A stretch of DNA of 64,000 nucleotides from Oscheius dolichura. Its lineage: Eukaryota; Nematoda; Chromadorea; Rhabditida; Rhabditidae. Below are positions 1-10,900 of the stretch, piece after piece. Both the position numbers and the translations under genes were made by a program. Numbering within the stretch: position 1 is the stretch's first letter; each line of letters starts with the position of its first letter. A model generated the notes under the pieces. It made no database searches. It had not been told where the DNA came from and saw only the letters and a list, made by a program, of their open reading frames with translations. The DNA is taken from assembly GCA_932521035.1 (NCBI GenBank), contig OW051495.1, positions 434,001 through 498,000 of the forward strand, read 5' to 3'.

Positions 1-414
1 TTCTTCATCTTTTTGATATGTCTGAAAAAGATTAGCATAATGGCAACGCAAATAATCAAATGCGAACCTTTGACTCAGCCACACTGGATAACTTCCATCG
101 GCAAGTTTCATAGTTTTCAGATTGATTGTTGCATCTTTTCCAGTTTCCATCTGCAAATACATTCGTTCTCATATCCACAAATAATACTACCTGTTCTCCA
201 TTTGCTTCTGAAGCTGCTGGTAATTCCTCTTCTTTTTTCTCTACAGCAAAAATATATTCAAACACGAAACAATAAAATTACCTGCTTCTGCTGCGTCGAA
301 AGCTTCACGTCTTGCTACTGCTTCTTCAAGCCGTTTATGTTCCTTAGGTGCCTTCTTTATCCGAGCAATGGCTCTTGTTCTTCTCTTGGATTTAGATCGT
401 AAGCCCTTAGCCAT
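1..414 (-). CDS. LLPH: LLPH-like ribosome-biogenesis protein (partial, 3' end outside window)
   Basis: Four exons read leftward: 414-282, 240-191, 150-68 and 21-1, joined by introns of about 41, 40 and 46 bases with GT and AG ends. The start MAKGLRSKSKRRTR and the later KLADGSYPVWLSQRHIKKMK match the two conserved blocks of the LLPH/LAPS18 family (MAKSLRSK near the N-terminus, YPxWxxQR before a basic C-terminal tail). Family members are small, very basic nuclear/nucleolar proteins linked to large-subunit ribosome maturation. The C-terminal basic tail lies beyond the window. A TTTCAG sits just before the start codon, so the 5' end may be spliced or trans-spliced. It is head to head with exportin-T, about 480 bases apart. 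Identity is firm; function is from the family. Confidence 0.85.
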
Positions 415-897
415 CTGAAAAAAGAATCGATTGATTGAATGTCATGAATGTTTTGATGAAATAAAGCACAAGATGAGTACATTGATAGCTACAGCTTATA
501 TTTTACGATGTAGGCATTATTTTCCTTATTTAGAAAGTGAAAACAATATGGACAATGGTATAATCAATAGCAAAAACTAACAGACAAGAGAGTGAAAAGA
601 AGAGAAACTTCAACTGAACCCACCGTAGAGCGGGAGTTTTTTTCGCGACGAGACCCCGGATTTTAGGACGAGACCTCGTGTGAGACCTTGTGGTCACTCG
701 GCAAATTCTCTTTTTCACCTTTCTTTCTTCTCTCTTCTTGTTTTTCTCTTCCTGTTTCACTCTCGGATAGTTGCAAATGTCACAAAAGTAAAGCTTACAG
801 CTTGTTATCTGGTGAACAACACACTAAAACACATTGCTATGTAGATCTCCTTGCTTTTATTTGAAGGCCATATAATAATCTTCCATTTTCAGATGAG
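415..897. promoter_or_regulatory. Divergent intergenic region between LLPH-like and exportin-T genes
   Basis: The two genes start from opposite sides of this 483-base stretch, so it must hold both promoters. It contains several GACGAGAC-type direct repeats around 636-690 and a TTTTCAG acceptor at about 886-892, just before the exportin-T start. I see no clear TATA box. Open frames here look like chance. Confidence 0.5.
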
Positions 898-3800
898 ATG
901 ATGATTTCGGTTAATGGTGACGTCTTCAGAGGTGCAATCACCGATCCTTCCAACGTACAACAGGTATGCAACATAATAATAGTTCCCTATGTATTAATTT
1001 AGGCGTACAACTTGCTGCAGAAACTAAAGCAAGATGCTCAAGGATGGAAAAACTCTGCCAATATTCTCATTGAAGGGAAGGCAACGTAAGTTATTGTGTT
1101 TTGTTCTCTTGATAATTTTTTTTGTTTAGAAATATTGACGAGCAATTTCTTCTGCTGCAAGTAATCGAAGAGTTTCTGGTAAAGCGGTATGCAAATGAAG
1201 CAGGAAGTGCTACGTGTATTCGAAATCTCTTGACGAATTACATAGAACGGTTGACTGACGATCAACCTCCATTCCTTTTGAACAAATGGGCTCATATCTT
1301 TTCACTTGTCTTTGCTGTCGATTTTCCAGAACGTTGGCCGAATTACATTGATGATCTGTAAGCTTTCATTCAAAGCAAGTATGCAATTTTTGCAGTTTTC
1401 TTAGCCGAGACTTGAATTCTACGCAGTTTGTTATTTTTTATTTGAAAACACTTCTAGCCATTGATACAGAAGTTGTAGATCGTGATATCCAAAGAACACA
1501 AGTGGTAAGCAGCTGCCTGTTGCTAGTATATAGTGATCTATTTGTAGCTATTTGATCGGAATACAAAAATCAAGGATTTTATGCGTGATATCTGCATCAA
1601 ACAAATGGTCGAAAGCTGGTTTACAATTATGGTAAGCAGCTCCTTTGGCTCTTATTCTTATGATTTAGAATACATCTGAAAATTCGACAGCTCAGTCTCT
1701 CTGCCTCGAAGTAGTTGCTGCTTATATTGATTGGATCGATGTAGAACTTGTAGCTAACGATGCCTTTATGCCCATTATCATATCTCGGCTTTCAAATAAC
1801 GATACAACAGAAGTATGCTTTATAATATGCAGATTTTAAATTCGTCTTTAGGCTGCTATTCACGCAATTACTGCCCTAATGCAGAAGGGAATGCCATCGC
1901 CCAAGAAATTATCCCTTATCGTTGCATTAGGAACTGCTTTGAGAGAAAGCAACCTAATAGGCCTGGCAGATGTAAGATTTCTAATTGAACATCGTCATGA
2001 TTATTTTAGAAAAGTGAATATGAGGATGTTAATAGAGTTGGGTCACTTCTCAATTGTATGGGACTAGTTTTACTGGACTGCCAAGCAAAGTACGATTTAT
2101 TACATTTTATATTTTCCGCCGCACGTTTCTTCACAGTGGAGCCGGCTTGAAAAACGGTTACCATTGCCACAGCCACTGTAGCTGAACCTCTCACATTTCC
2201 CAGTTTCCGTGTCAAAGTACCTAAACGTTGGCATTTGTGTATCAGTGGTTCTCCTTGCCACATGATTCGAGCTTTGGAGCAGTTGCCAGTTACGGGCGGA
2301 AGGGTACAGATGTTGACCGGAGTTGGGGTAGTTGTAGTCGCTGGAGGTGGAAGTGTGGGCAGGGTTGGTAGTTGAAAAGGTGGTGGAGAACCCAATAGGT
2401 TTAAAAATGGAGCAAATGGCGAGGCCGTAGTAGTAGGACCTGGATCAGAGCCGATCGGAATATTTATCCGTGTGGTGAAGAAGCCCGGAGGAAGCGTGGC
2501 GGAAACAGAATCCGTAGGCTGTCGGAAAAACTGCTGGTTCATTTCAGATGCTATTATCTAAACATTTTCATATGACTTTTTAGTCCGTTTGATAGGAACC
2601 TCCTGCGTCGGTGGTGGCTGAGTAAATACAGGGCCACCGAACAAATTTGGTGTCGCATTTAAGCCTTCCTCGGTCAGGCATTGTGCGACCTGAACAAATG
2701 ACAGCCGTTCTCGGTGAATTTTTACCTGATCCTGGATTATGCAAAACTTTGGCGGGTCACATATTAATGACTGGCATCCGTAATTCCAGTTCTTATCGGA
2801 TTGAGTAGCAACATTTGATGCGAGAAGTGATAGGATAAGAGAAACGCGAAGAGGAATTGACATGTGACAAAGTGAATCGTGGACGTGGTTCGAGATCTAG
2901 ATGCGATATAATCGCGTTTTAGTCCGGAGGGGGCTGACCCGAATCGCGATAAACTCCTGTTGGACTATTCTTTTTTTCAGGTTTCGTAGTAATCAGGCTA
3001 TTGATGAAGCGACACAATGTATTACTCTTGTGGAACCGTATCTTGATACGATGTTGATGGTATTAAATAATGAAGAGCCTGAATTAAGTGAGCTAGTCGT
3101 TGATACACTTACAAAATATGCTCAGTTAGTACGAGAAGATTTATCACCAGTAGGAATTTGATTTTAATTTAATTTAACATTTTTATTTTTAGGAGAGAAG
3201 TGCCGTTCTAGGAAGAATAGTAACCATTGCTTTGGAACGGTTCGTTATGGGAGATCACCTGGAAGTTGACGGTGAAGGAGAAGATGAACTGGATTTTACA
3301 GAATATAGAAAAGAGCTAAAGAGTTTATTAAATCAAATTGGCATGAAGGTAAGTTTTTTTATTTATTTTTGTATGTTTTAGGTTCTTATTTTAATTTGCT
3401 CACTGTTATTTTCAGCGTCCAGATCTTGTCGTGGCGCCTTTAGAAGCCTCGATCGATGAATTAATTACTGGTTCCGAAATCCCAATTAGAAAATTAGAAG
3501 CTATAGGCCAACTTGTCTATTCTCTATCAGAACTTATTCCAGTAAGTGCTTGTTTCAAACAATTTAGCTATTGTTTTAGTCTAATTTTGTTCAAAAGACA
3601 GAAGGATGGCTTAAACGTGCAGAGGAACTTCCACTTTCATTCCTAAAATATCTGCGTCTCGATGGTCGCTCGGCCAATTTGCATGTTTTGTATTTTGAAA
3701 TAGCTTGCCGATATGATAAACTTCTTGCTGCAAATCCACAACCAGTTGTTACTATTGTTGCAGAAGCTTTTTTGGATGCTAGGTGAGTGTTATCTTTATT

Positions 3801-5324
3801 TTTAACGCACATTATTTAGAGGCATCGCAATTCCTGTGCAAAAAGTAAGAGTTCGCATTGTCTATCTTTTCTGCCGATTTGTAAAGGCCCATAAAACTGT
3901 TTTGAGCCCTCTTGTGAGCCAGGTGATCTAAATTATTTATAATTTGCTGCATTGTTTTATATTTTAGGTAATACAATGTCTGGCACCTCTATTGGCAGTG
4001 TCTCCACAAGCTGATCAATTTCTATCTCCAGAAGATCAATCATTTATCTTTGAATCTACGGCAACATTAATTGTGTTTGGAGAGATAGCAAAGGAGCAGA
4101 AAGCAGATTTTATTCGAGAACTCGCTACAAATCTTGTTACTAAATTCCAATCGGCTGTTAATGAATTACAAATAACTAGAGTAAGAGGTGATGCTAATAC
4201 AGTAAAAATCATCGAAAATTTTATGGTCAACATTATCGGATACTGCAGGTTTGTTTCTGGCTTTTTTTATAATACATTCTGATTTAGCCGAATTACTAAA
4301 GCCTTCAATAATACACATTCAATGAAAAATACTAATTGCATAGAAATATTTATGCAGCTGCTAGAGGTTTGTTTTTTTAGACATTGTTACTATTCGTATT
4401 TAGATATTTTTGGAACAGCTCACACCTGTTAATGCATTTCTTTTGGAGCCGGTGCGTCAATTAGCGCATAGAATGGTTGTTTGCTTGGATGAGGAGATTA
4501 TGCCTGTATTACCGATTCTTATGGAGAAATTATCAGGAGTAGCTGATTTTTATCCTTCAATTTATCGTTCAGGTTTCAAATACACTAGATACAATGAATC
4601 AGTTACTAATATTTACGCATCAAATTGTCGCGAAGCATAAGAAAGCGTCTCTTAAATCTGGTGTTAATTTTCAAGTTATACTCACTACAGCAGCCCGTTT
4701 TGCAGTTGTTGATAATGCGGAAATAAGCAAACAAGGTAAGAGTACCATTCCATTCGTTATTTCCATTCGTATAGAGGAATCATCCAATCTTCTTTATGTA
4801 AGAAGAGCTTTCGTGCAGTTGATGTCTGCTACAGCGACAAATGAAATGTTGGTAGATATAGCTGGAGATGCCATCGAAGACTTGCTTGAAGCCACAACCA
4901 GATTAGCTCTTGGATCTGATCAAGCATCTCAGAAAATAGCACTACTAACTCTTTCTAAGGTAATTTAGTAAACTTTTGGTAATTATTTTTGCAGACTGCT
5001 TCATTGAATAGAAATTGGTATGCACGAGCACTTCGGGCCGCCTTAGAAGTTCCAGTACTTCCGCATATTAGCCCTTCAGATGCAGGAAGTAGTCTGGTGA
5101 ACTTTCAAACTTTTATTTTGTTATCATGATAATTTTAGGTAGTTCATGAAGTTGCAAACACCCTTATTGCATTGCGACAAATAGATTCTACTGATTTTAC
5201 AAACGGAGTGAATACCTTGGTGCCATCAGTAGCTCCAACACTGCTGAATATTCTTGATCAATACAGAGGCAAAGAATTGGATAAAAATATAATGCAACTT
5301 TATGCACAGGTAAAAGCTCAATAA
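898..5324 (+). CDS. XPOT: Exportin-T (tRNA nuclear export receptor)
   Basis: A gene of at least a dozen exons whose joined product follows the exportin-T order: an N-terminal HEAT region with PPFLLNKWAHIFSLVF and FPERWPNYIDDL, then EVVDRDIQRTQ and SWFTIM, then YIDWIDVELVANDAFM, and later repeats to the end VKAQ before TAA at 5322. Exportin-T binds mature tRNA together with RanGTP and carries it through the nuclear pore. The start is ATG at 898 (or 901), just after a TTTTCAG acceptor that could be a trans-splice or 5' UTR splice site. Most introns are 40-60 bases, but the one from 2090 to 2980 is 891 bases and holds a complete antisense Kunitz gene. AATAAA lies about 60 bases after the stop. 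I did not fix every exon edge. Confidence 0.88.
2100..2863 (-). CDS. Secreted single-domain Kunitz (BPTI) protein nested in an exportin-T intron
   Basis: Exons 2863-2726, 2689-2600, 2557-2262 and 2220-2100 give a 214-residue protein with introns of 36, 42 and 41 bases. It has a signal peptide (MSIPLRVSLILSLLASNVAT), a Cys-containing N-terminal part with CQSLICDPPKFC, a Pro/Thr-rich linker, and a C-terminal Kunitz domain. The domain shows CTLPPVTGNC, then a 14-residue spacer, CERFSYSGC, GNGNRF and a final CEETC, so all six Kunitz cysteines are in register, with loops one residue shorter than BPTI in two places. The spacer loop after the second Cys starts SKARIM. Kunitz domains usually inhibit serine proteases; the P1-like residue (Asn after TG) is not a classic trypsin-inhibitor Lys or Arg, so the target is unclear. 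The gene lies wholly inside the 2090-2980 intron of exportin-T on the other strand. Confidence 0.85.
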
Positions 5325-5650
5325 TTTATATTCTTCCCGGTTCAAACGTTGTCTTTCATTTTGTGATAATAAAAAAAGAAAAATAAACGGTTATATCTTT
5401 TCATTTCATGTTGTTATCGTTATCAGCATGTTCTGTTGATTGTTCTTTATCGATCAGGTTTCTTTCTTCGCTCCTCCGTGTCGCATTTCTTTCAAAATAG
5501 CCAAGAAGGAATTCGAAACGTCGATGATTCATCAAATACTCTATAAAAAGCGCCACAACATGACATTTGCTACTCCTATCCGCCTTTCTTTCTCGAATTA
5601 ATTTCCCTTCTTATTTTTTTGCTGATTTATTGATTTATCAGAGTGTCGAA
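5325..5650. other. Intergenic, no firm gene
   Basis: The exportin-T 3' end with AATAAA near 5390 is followed by AT-rich sequence. An ATG at 5408 opens a short hydrophobic frame that could splice (GT near 5458) to an acceptor at 5643, but the joined frame is not convincing. CTATAAAAAG at about 5540-5549 is TATA-like on the plus strand. Confidence 0.35.
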
Positions 5651-5817
5651 TGGTTCTTCCCTCTTATTGCACAAAATGTGGAGCCAGTGGTTGTGGTCGT
5701 CCTCGATGTCACTGCCGTGCGCCGGCATCCAACCACCCGCCGAATCTGCCACCCCCTACCGTGACCACAACAGTTCCCGCTACACCTCCGGAGGCTAAAA
5801 CTCCCCCTCAAAAATAA
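5651..5817 (+). CDS. Possible small Cys- and Pro/Thr-rich protein
   Basis: After a TTTATCAG acceptor-like site, an ATG opens a 55-codon frame with five closely spaced cysteines (YCTKCGASGCGRPRCHC) followed by a Pro/Thr tail ending TPPQK and TAA. The composition is that of a linker or secreted Cys-knot tail, but no signal peptide is in frame unless an upstream exon is added. I do not recognise a family. It ends 36 bases before the collagen stop on the other strand. It could be the last exon of an unseen gene, or chance. Confidence 0.3.
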
Positions 5818-5853
5818 ATAACCCCTCCCAAAAATTCAGTGATAAATGGTTTA

Positions 5854-7007
5854 TTAGTGCTTGCCATAACCGCCATTCTGCACTTCCTTCGGCTCGTTGT
5901 CGACGTATTCCTCTTTGGCCGGGGCAGGTGTCGCCACTGCCTCTTCTTTCTGCGTCTTGGGTGGGCACTTACAATAGCCGCTGTCCTCTCCGGGCTCTCC
6001 AATTCCTCCATAATTTCCGATTCTGCCCTGGTAGCCGGGTGGGCCTTGTTTCCCCTCGGGTCCTTGTTCTCCCTCCTTTCCGCGGTCTCCAGGATGTCCG
6101 GGCTGGCCGCTGTGGCCGGAGAAGCCTTTCGGTCCGACGAGCCCCTGCTGTCCAGGCGGTCCCACTGGCCCCTTCTCTCCACGGACTCCGTTCTCTCCGG
6201 CGGGGCCCTTCTCTCCTTCCTTGCCGAGTTCTCCGGGCATTCCAACCTCTCCCGGGGATCCGGTAGCTCCAGGGCTGCCTGGTCGGCCGGGGACTCCCTC
6301 ATCTCCTTGCTCTCCGGGATGCCCTTGAGGTCCAGGCTGGCCGGGATAGCCTTTAGGTCCTTGTGGGCCGGGAGGACATTGTCGGCAGTCGTTTCCAAAG
6401 CCGTAATCTTGTTCGGGGACAATTCCCGGAACTCCTTGTTCTCCCTGATCTCCGGGAGTTCCTGGCGTTCCGTCAAGGCCATCAGAACCGGGCCGCCCTT
6501 TCGCTCCAGGTGGGCAAAGATTCTCATTGTCGCATTCTAAACGGGTAGGTTATTTTTCAGGGAACTGGGAGACAACTTACTGCACTGTTCGTTGTCATCC
6601 TGCCGTTTTTGCCTCTTTTCAACAGGAGTGCCCTTCCTGGCCTGGGCTAACTGGCTCCAGATCTCGTCCTGCAAATAAAAATAAATAAATAACGCTATTT
6701 GTCGCCGAATTATCGCCGAATGATTCTTGGTTTCAGGAAAGTTATAAAAGAATTCAACAAACATTCTGGATAATGTAGGCGAGCTTTTAGGTTCTAATTA
6801 AATTAAAATAAGTTATTTACAATCAGAAAATGTTTTACTTTGTAAAAAAAAGTAACAAACCTGCATGACATTGAATTCATCCATGCTTACAGTCAATCCA
6901 TTTTGAATTGTTTGAATCTGTCCAATAAATGTAGGAATATAGAAGAGGGTAGCACAGATACAGACTGTGGAGAGGCCAATTGCCCCATAGGCAGCGGAAA
7001 TTCCCAT
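5854..7007 (-). CDS. Cuticle collagen
   Basis: Exons 7007-6861, 6668-6581 and 6536-5854 give about 305 residues. The N-terminus has one hydrophobic membrane/signal segment (YGAIGLSTVCICATLFYIP) and the nematode cuticle-collagen N domain ending in MDEFNVMQDEIWSQL, then a KRQKRQ subtilisin-type processing site. Gly-X-Y blocks follow, flanked by the conserved Cys pairs (EQCKC, CRQCPPGPQGPKG, and YCKCPP after the last Gly-X-Y block). The C-terminal tail is Glu/Pro/Ala-rich, ending GGYGKH. The protein is expected to trimerise, be secreted and be cross-linked into the cuticle. A TATA-like TTATTTATA lies near 7049-7057. This is a clear member of the cuticle collagen family; the exact orthologue cannot be named. 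Confidence 0.95.
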
Positions 7008-7044
7008 TTTGGCGAGAAGAGAATCAGCATTTCTGACACACCTA

Positions 7045-7060
7045 GGTGTTATTTATACCC
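7045..7060 (-). promoter_or_regulatory. TATA-like box upstream of the collagen
   Basis: Read on the minus strand this is GGGTATAAATAAC, about 40 bases before the collagen ATG at 7007. The distance fits a core promoter with a short 5' leader. Confidence 0.5.
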
Positions 7061-7400
7061 ACCCCCGAGGAGAAAAATATCAAACCCGACCACCCCCAGC
7101 TGAACCTGATCCCACCGGGTGACACCTAGATGCGTAATTAACATCCGTAGAATATGGATAAGAAGAATAATAATTAAACGTGGAAGGATAGATAATAAAG
7201 AAGTCTTGTACTCCGAATCTTGTACTCCGAAGATGAGCAGTAAATGCTGCTAATTTATCTGCAAAAATGTCGGGAAAAAATGAATAAAAATATAAGGACA
7301 GGTCATACCCATCCCCCGTTCCACTGGCGTGACCGCGACGCATGGAATGATAAATGATCATTTAAGAAGCAGACAAAGATCCATTTAGAAGACGTTTACA
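7061..7400. other. Intergenic, no recognised gene
   Basis: Upstream collagen sequence and AT-rich DNA with a short direct repeat of CTTGTACTCCGAA near 7204-7230. An open minus frame here has no family features. Confidence 0.4.
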
Positions 7401-7670
7401 TTAGCAAGAAGGTGTATTGTTCCGCAATCTTGGAATCTGGCATATGATGAAGTCACAGTACGAATAGCCGAAGATGATTTGCTTTGGACGATTTTCTTCT
7501 TGTTCTAAATATAAGGTAACATTTGTATGGTAACATTTCAATGTATCATTTTTGCAACAATTAAATCCACATGCTTCATTTTCTACAGTTAGTATCCAAA
7601 ATATACAAAAATAAAAAAAATAGTTAATTGATCGTGTTGATGATATTCGTTTGAAGAGTCTTCTTCGCAT
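7401..7670 (-). CDS. Possible small Cys-rich secreted protein overlapping the sorting-nexin 3' end
   Basis: An ATG frame of 89 codons with a hydrophobic stretch (YFFYFCIFWILTV) followed by a Cys-rich part (ACGFNCCKN, KCYH, YSYCDFIICQI, and Cys at the end) with seven cysteines and N-glycosylation motifs NDT and NVT. This looks like a short secreted protein, but the hydrophobic stretch starts about 16 residues in, after a basic N-terminus. Its first 47 bases overlap, in another frame, the last exon of the PX-repeat gene. It may instead be 3' UTR with a chance frame. No family recognised. Confidence 0.35.
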   Translation of the reverse strand: MRRRLFKRISSTRSINYFFYFCIFWILTVENEACGFNCCKNDTLKCYHTNVTLYLEQEENRPKQIIFGYSYCDFIICQIPRLRNNTPSC

Positions 7671-10115
7671 CGCCTCGTTTGATATTCTGCACTATAGGAT
7701 CTTGAAATCTCCTGATCACTTCATTCTAAATTTCAAATAAATAACAAATAAATAAGCAAAAGATACATTTGGATAAATTTGCTCTAAATCCATATAGAGA
7801 AATTCGAGGACGTCTCGATCATCGCAAAGATAAAAATCTTCAAGAAGTTCTGCTAGGAATTGATTGTAGCCCTCTGCAGCTTCAATAAGCTTTTCTTGTA
7901 CTGATCTAAAATTAGACGAATTTAGCAAAAGAAAGTAACAAACGTTTGTAAGTCTTGTTCTTCACGTCGACGAGCCAGGGTATCTACTCCGCCATAATAA
8001 TTGCTAATTTGGTATAACGCTTCCATGAGTTCGAAGAGGTCACTTAGATCTGGCAGCTTGGGTATGTAGAATCCTTCGACTTGATACTTCAAACTTTGGG
8101 TAAGATAAGAATGCAGCTGCTCGAATTCGCCGTGATGACGTTGAATATAGAATGGTTCGGTAGATCCAACGGTAACTTCAATTGTTGTGCATAGCTAAAA
8201 GTATCTAATCAGCTGCCAACAAAAAAAAGTCAAACCTTTCCATTACGAAGTTTTGGACAGCTAACGTTTGCTGTGATGACGATATCCAACCCGTCTACTT
8301 GCTCGACAAACTTTTCAGCAACCTTCTCATCAATATTGACTTCTTTTACGGGGCTATCTTCATCCAAATTATCACACAATGGCTAAAAAATGCATTTGTA
8401 TAAATTTAAAAAAAGAACCTCTGGTGGTACTTCGGCTGGCTCGTTTTCTGTGAGGCCTAATGCAAAACGAAGATGGTCATCCCAGGTAAGAATGCAATCT
8501 GCAAATAACGACTTCAGGTAACTTGCAATTTCGTCAGCATCATTTGAAGGGCAATCGGGAAACTAAAATTCATTATTATGCCGCTGAGTCAAATAACAAA
8601 ACGTACTTCACGGTCTTTATAAAACCACTTGCTACAAATGATGTTGTGAAGTTGTTTCAGCTGCTCGTAAGTGTGGTAGGTAGCTTTAGGCTCGGCCCCA
8701 GCTGTTATAGCATAAATGCAATACTAAAATAATATTAGTTTCATAAAGAAATCAACAAACCTCATTTGTTTCTTCACAACATTTTACGGCAATATTTAAA
8801 CTGTCGTCTTGAGGAATATCTGCTACCACACGTTCTTCTGTCTTGTCTATATTCTTCACATCAAAAAAATGGAATTCCATGTCGTCCTTAGCCATGGGGA
8901 ATGTAAGTAAGTAGAGGAAGCCATTTAATTCTTGAATATGTGTATGAAGTTTCTGCTCTATTTCTCTAAAATTACGACGTTATAGAATACCCTGCAATGG
9001 GTCTGACCCAAACTTCCTCCTGGTAACAGAGTTCTGCCGCAGCCAGACATAGATGTTCGGAACTGGCATACTTTCCTTAATTACGCGTGCCTTGGAGTCG
9101 TTTACCAGCTGATTGTGCAAGTGTAGAAGTTCTTGTGGAAAGCTTTTGGGCAATTGGCCACGCTTAAATTCAAATACAATATACAGTGAATTAAAAAAAA
9201 CATCTTGTGACTGATCAGTCAGTTGATCGTGAAGAAACTCCAGCTCGAAATATTGCCGATAGATGTGGTGGACTGTCTCTCCTTGTTCTGTGACGGCTAT
9301 TTTATACCACAGATCGTCTTTATCGAAAACAACTTCTTCAATCTTAGCCGAAAAGCTGGACGATATTCGAGGGCCGGCGACGGGTCTCTAAAAACAACGA
9401 TTCATTTTATTAAGCAAGCTAACGTTTAAATTCCAATGTTCAAATTCTATTGTATTTAAATCGTAGTCGAGGAAGAAGGCCTTCATGGCCGCCGACTGAC
9501 GGATCTCTTTGTTGGTCACCAGCCGATGTAGTATGTAGTTGAGCGAAAGTCTGGCCTTTGACTGTTCATCACTATGCATTCTTGAGAATTCTGCTGTGAC
9601 TAGTCGCTGTTTCTTCTTTCCCATGAACTGTCCGGCGATTTTCTGATGATATTCTTGAAGTTCTTCAATAGCTGGCCGATATGGATCGTTCGGAATCTAA
9701 ACAACAATGAAAATACAGCGAAGACAAAAAATGCTTACAACTAATTGTTGCAGAGTAGCTTCATGTCTTAATAGCTGCAGAAAGGTAGAAAAACTGTTGT
9801 AACTTTTCTTTATTTCAAGAAAGTCTTCTTCGTCGTCCTTTTTATATGAAACAGCAAGAGTATATTCAATCTGCAAAGCATGCTACTAACACACGATGAA
9901 GTAAAATAGCTGACCATCTGTGGGCTGATGTCCACTTCTTCCAATTTGACTGATCGAATGTCAATTTTTGCAGTGTTCTTGTCACTTGTTATCAGATGCA
10001 TTGCATGTTCTAAAATCCAAAATGTAAATAAGCAATAAAGAAGACGGGTATAAATGATTCTTGCGATCTACACAGAAAAAAGAATACTTTCTAAACGTCT
10101 ATTGCTTGTTAGCAT
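7624..10115 (-). CDS. Sorting-nexin-like protein with four tandem PX-like units
   Basis: A multi-exon gene of roughly 620-660 residues. Start ATG at 10115 (MLTSNRRLEK) splices from 10088 to an acceptor near 10013; the last exon ends INTIN and TAA at 7624. Four units can be aligned by eye. Unit 1 has IEYTLAVSYKK, VIPNDPYRP and a long helical part ending KAFFLDYDL. Unit 2 has LWYKIAVTEQGE, a YRQYFELEFLHDQL segment and FLYLLTFPMAKDDMEFHFF. Unit 3 has YCIYAITAGAEPKATYHTY and LRFALGL. Unit 4 has TIEVTVGSTEPFYIQRHHGE, GFYIPKLPD and FLAELLEDFYLCDDRD. The pattern, including the extended helix with an L..H/FL..L motif, resembles the PX domain of SNX5/6, which binds cargo or PIKfyve-type lipids in endosomal sorting. 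No BAR domain is evident after unit 4. Four units in one protein is unusual. Confidence 0.7.
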
Positions 10116-10483
10116 TTTAGTGCTGCTGCTGCTTATCTGGCAAGTACTACGCTCTATGTTGTAAAGGGAATGGTAAGAAGAAATCAACAAAAATACTCAA
10201 CAACAAGAATAATGAAACCAATAAACGAGCTTCACCAAAAAGTACAAAATGGAAGCCGAACGCTTGAATGAATCCCGCGGTTGGTGGCTTTTGAACAATT
10301 CGATGTTTCTGCTGGATATCCAGCAGAAACCCAGATGTTCTCACTTTCTCTCTGTTTCGTTTTTATTGCTCTGTATACTGTTTCACATCATCTGCATATC
10401 AATTAGAAGGATATAAAGACTGTAGAACATTCCAATCACATCAGTAAAGATGTGAAGACATCTAAGAAAGCATTTTCATCTCT
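10116..10483. promoter_or_regulatory. Upstream region of the PX-repeat gene with a perfect palindrome
   Basis: This stretch should hold the promoter of the minus-strand PX gene. It contains a perfect 26-base palindrome at 10305-10330 (GTTTCTGCTGGAT and its complement). No other gene was seen. Confidence 0.4.
10305..10330. repeat. Perfect 26-bp palindrome
   Basis: GTTTCTGCTGGAT is followed directly by its reverse complement ATCCAGCAGAAAC with no spacer. It lies about 190 bases upstream of the PX-repeat gene start. Confidence 0.9.
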
Positions 10484-10690
10484 ACCAGCGGGCCTTTGGC
10501 AGCCTACGGCTGTCGTCTTGTTAGAATTATCCGCTTCGACCTGTGGCGACCATTCCGCTCTTCTGCCGACGACCGCCTGCGGCGGCCCCCGGGAAAATTA
10601 GTAATCCCTTTACCATCGGACACTTTCCGATCGGACAGACAAACAAACAGACAGACAGACAGACAAACACCATAGCACTTTAATAAGGGG
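10484..10690 (+). repeat. Dispersed repeat, copy 1 (ends in GACAGACAGACAAACA)
   Basis: The segment from CCAGCGGGCCTTTGGCAGCC through CGACCGCCTGCGGC to a run of GACA/AACA units is also present, reversed, at 45263-45465. The body is GC-rich and the end is a degenerate tetranucleotide run. A GACAGACAGACAAACA tail is reminiscent of the 3' ends of RTE-type LINEs, but I see no reverse transcriptase. Confidence 0.8.
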
Positions 10691-10900
10691 AGATTTTTGT
10701 TTTTATTTGATGCACAATAGATAATATGCTGCCTTTGAGCTCTATGCTTTTCTTGCTTTTTATAATTATTACATTTTGCTTTTTATATTTATTACATTCA
10801 GGCTACGATAGAAGAAGAGTAAATGGAAATGAAAGCAATATAGCTGCACAGTCTTTATTATCCGGATGTAAGGCTGATACAGCTGAATGATCTGTTTATT

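Noticed and set aside
5839..6540. Long plus-strand frames opposite the collagen
   Set aside because: They are antisense shadows of the GC-rich Gly-X-Y repeats and show only Leu/Ser-rich sequence.
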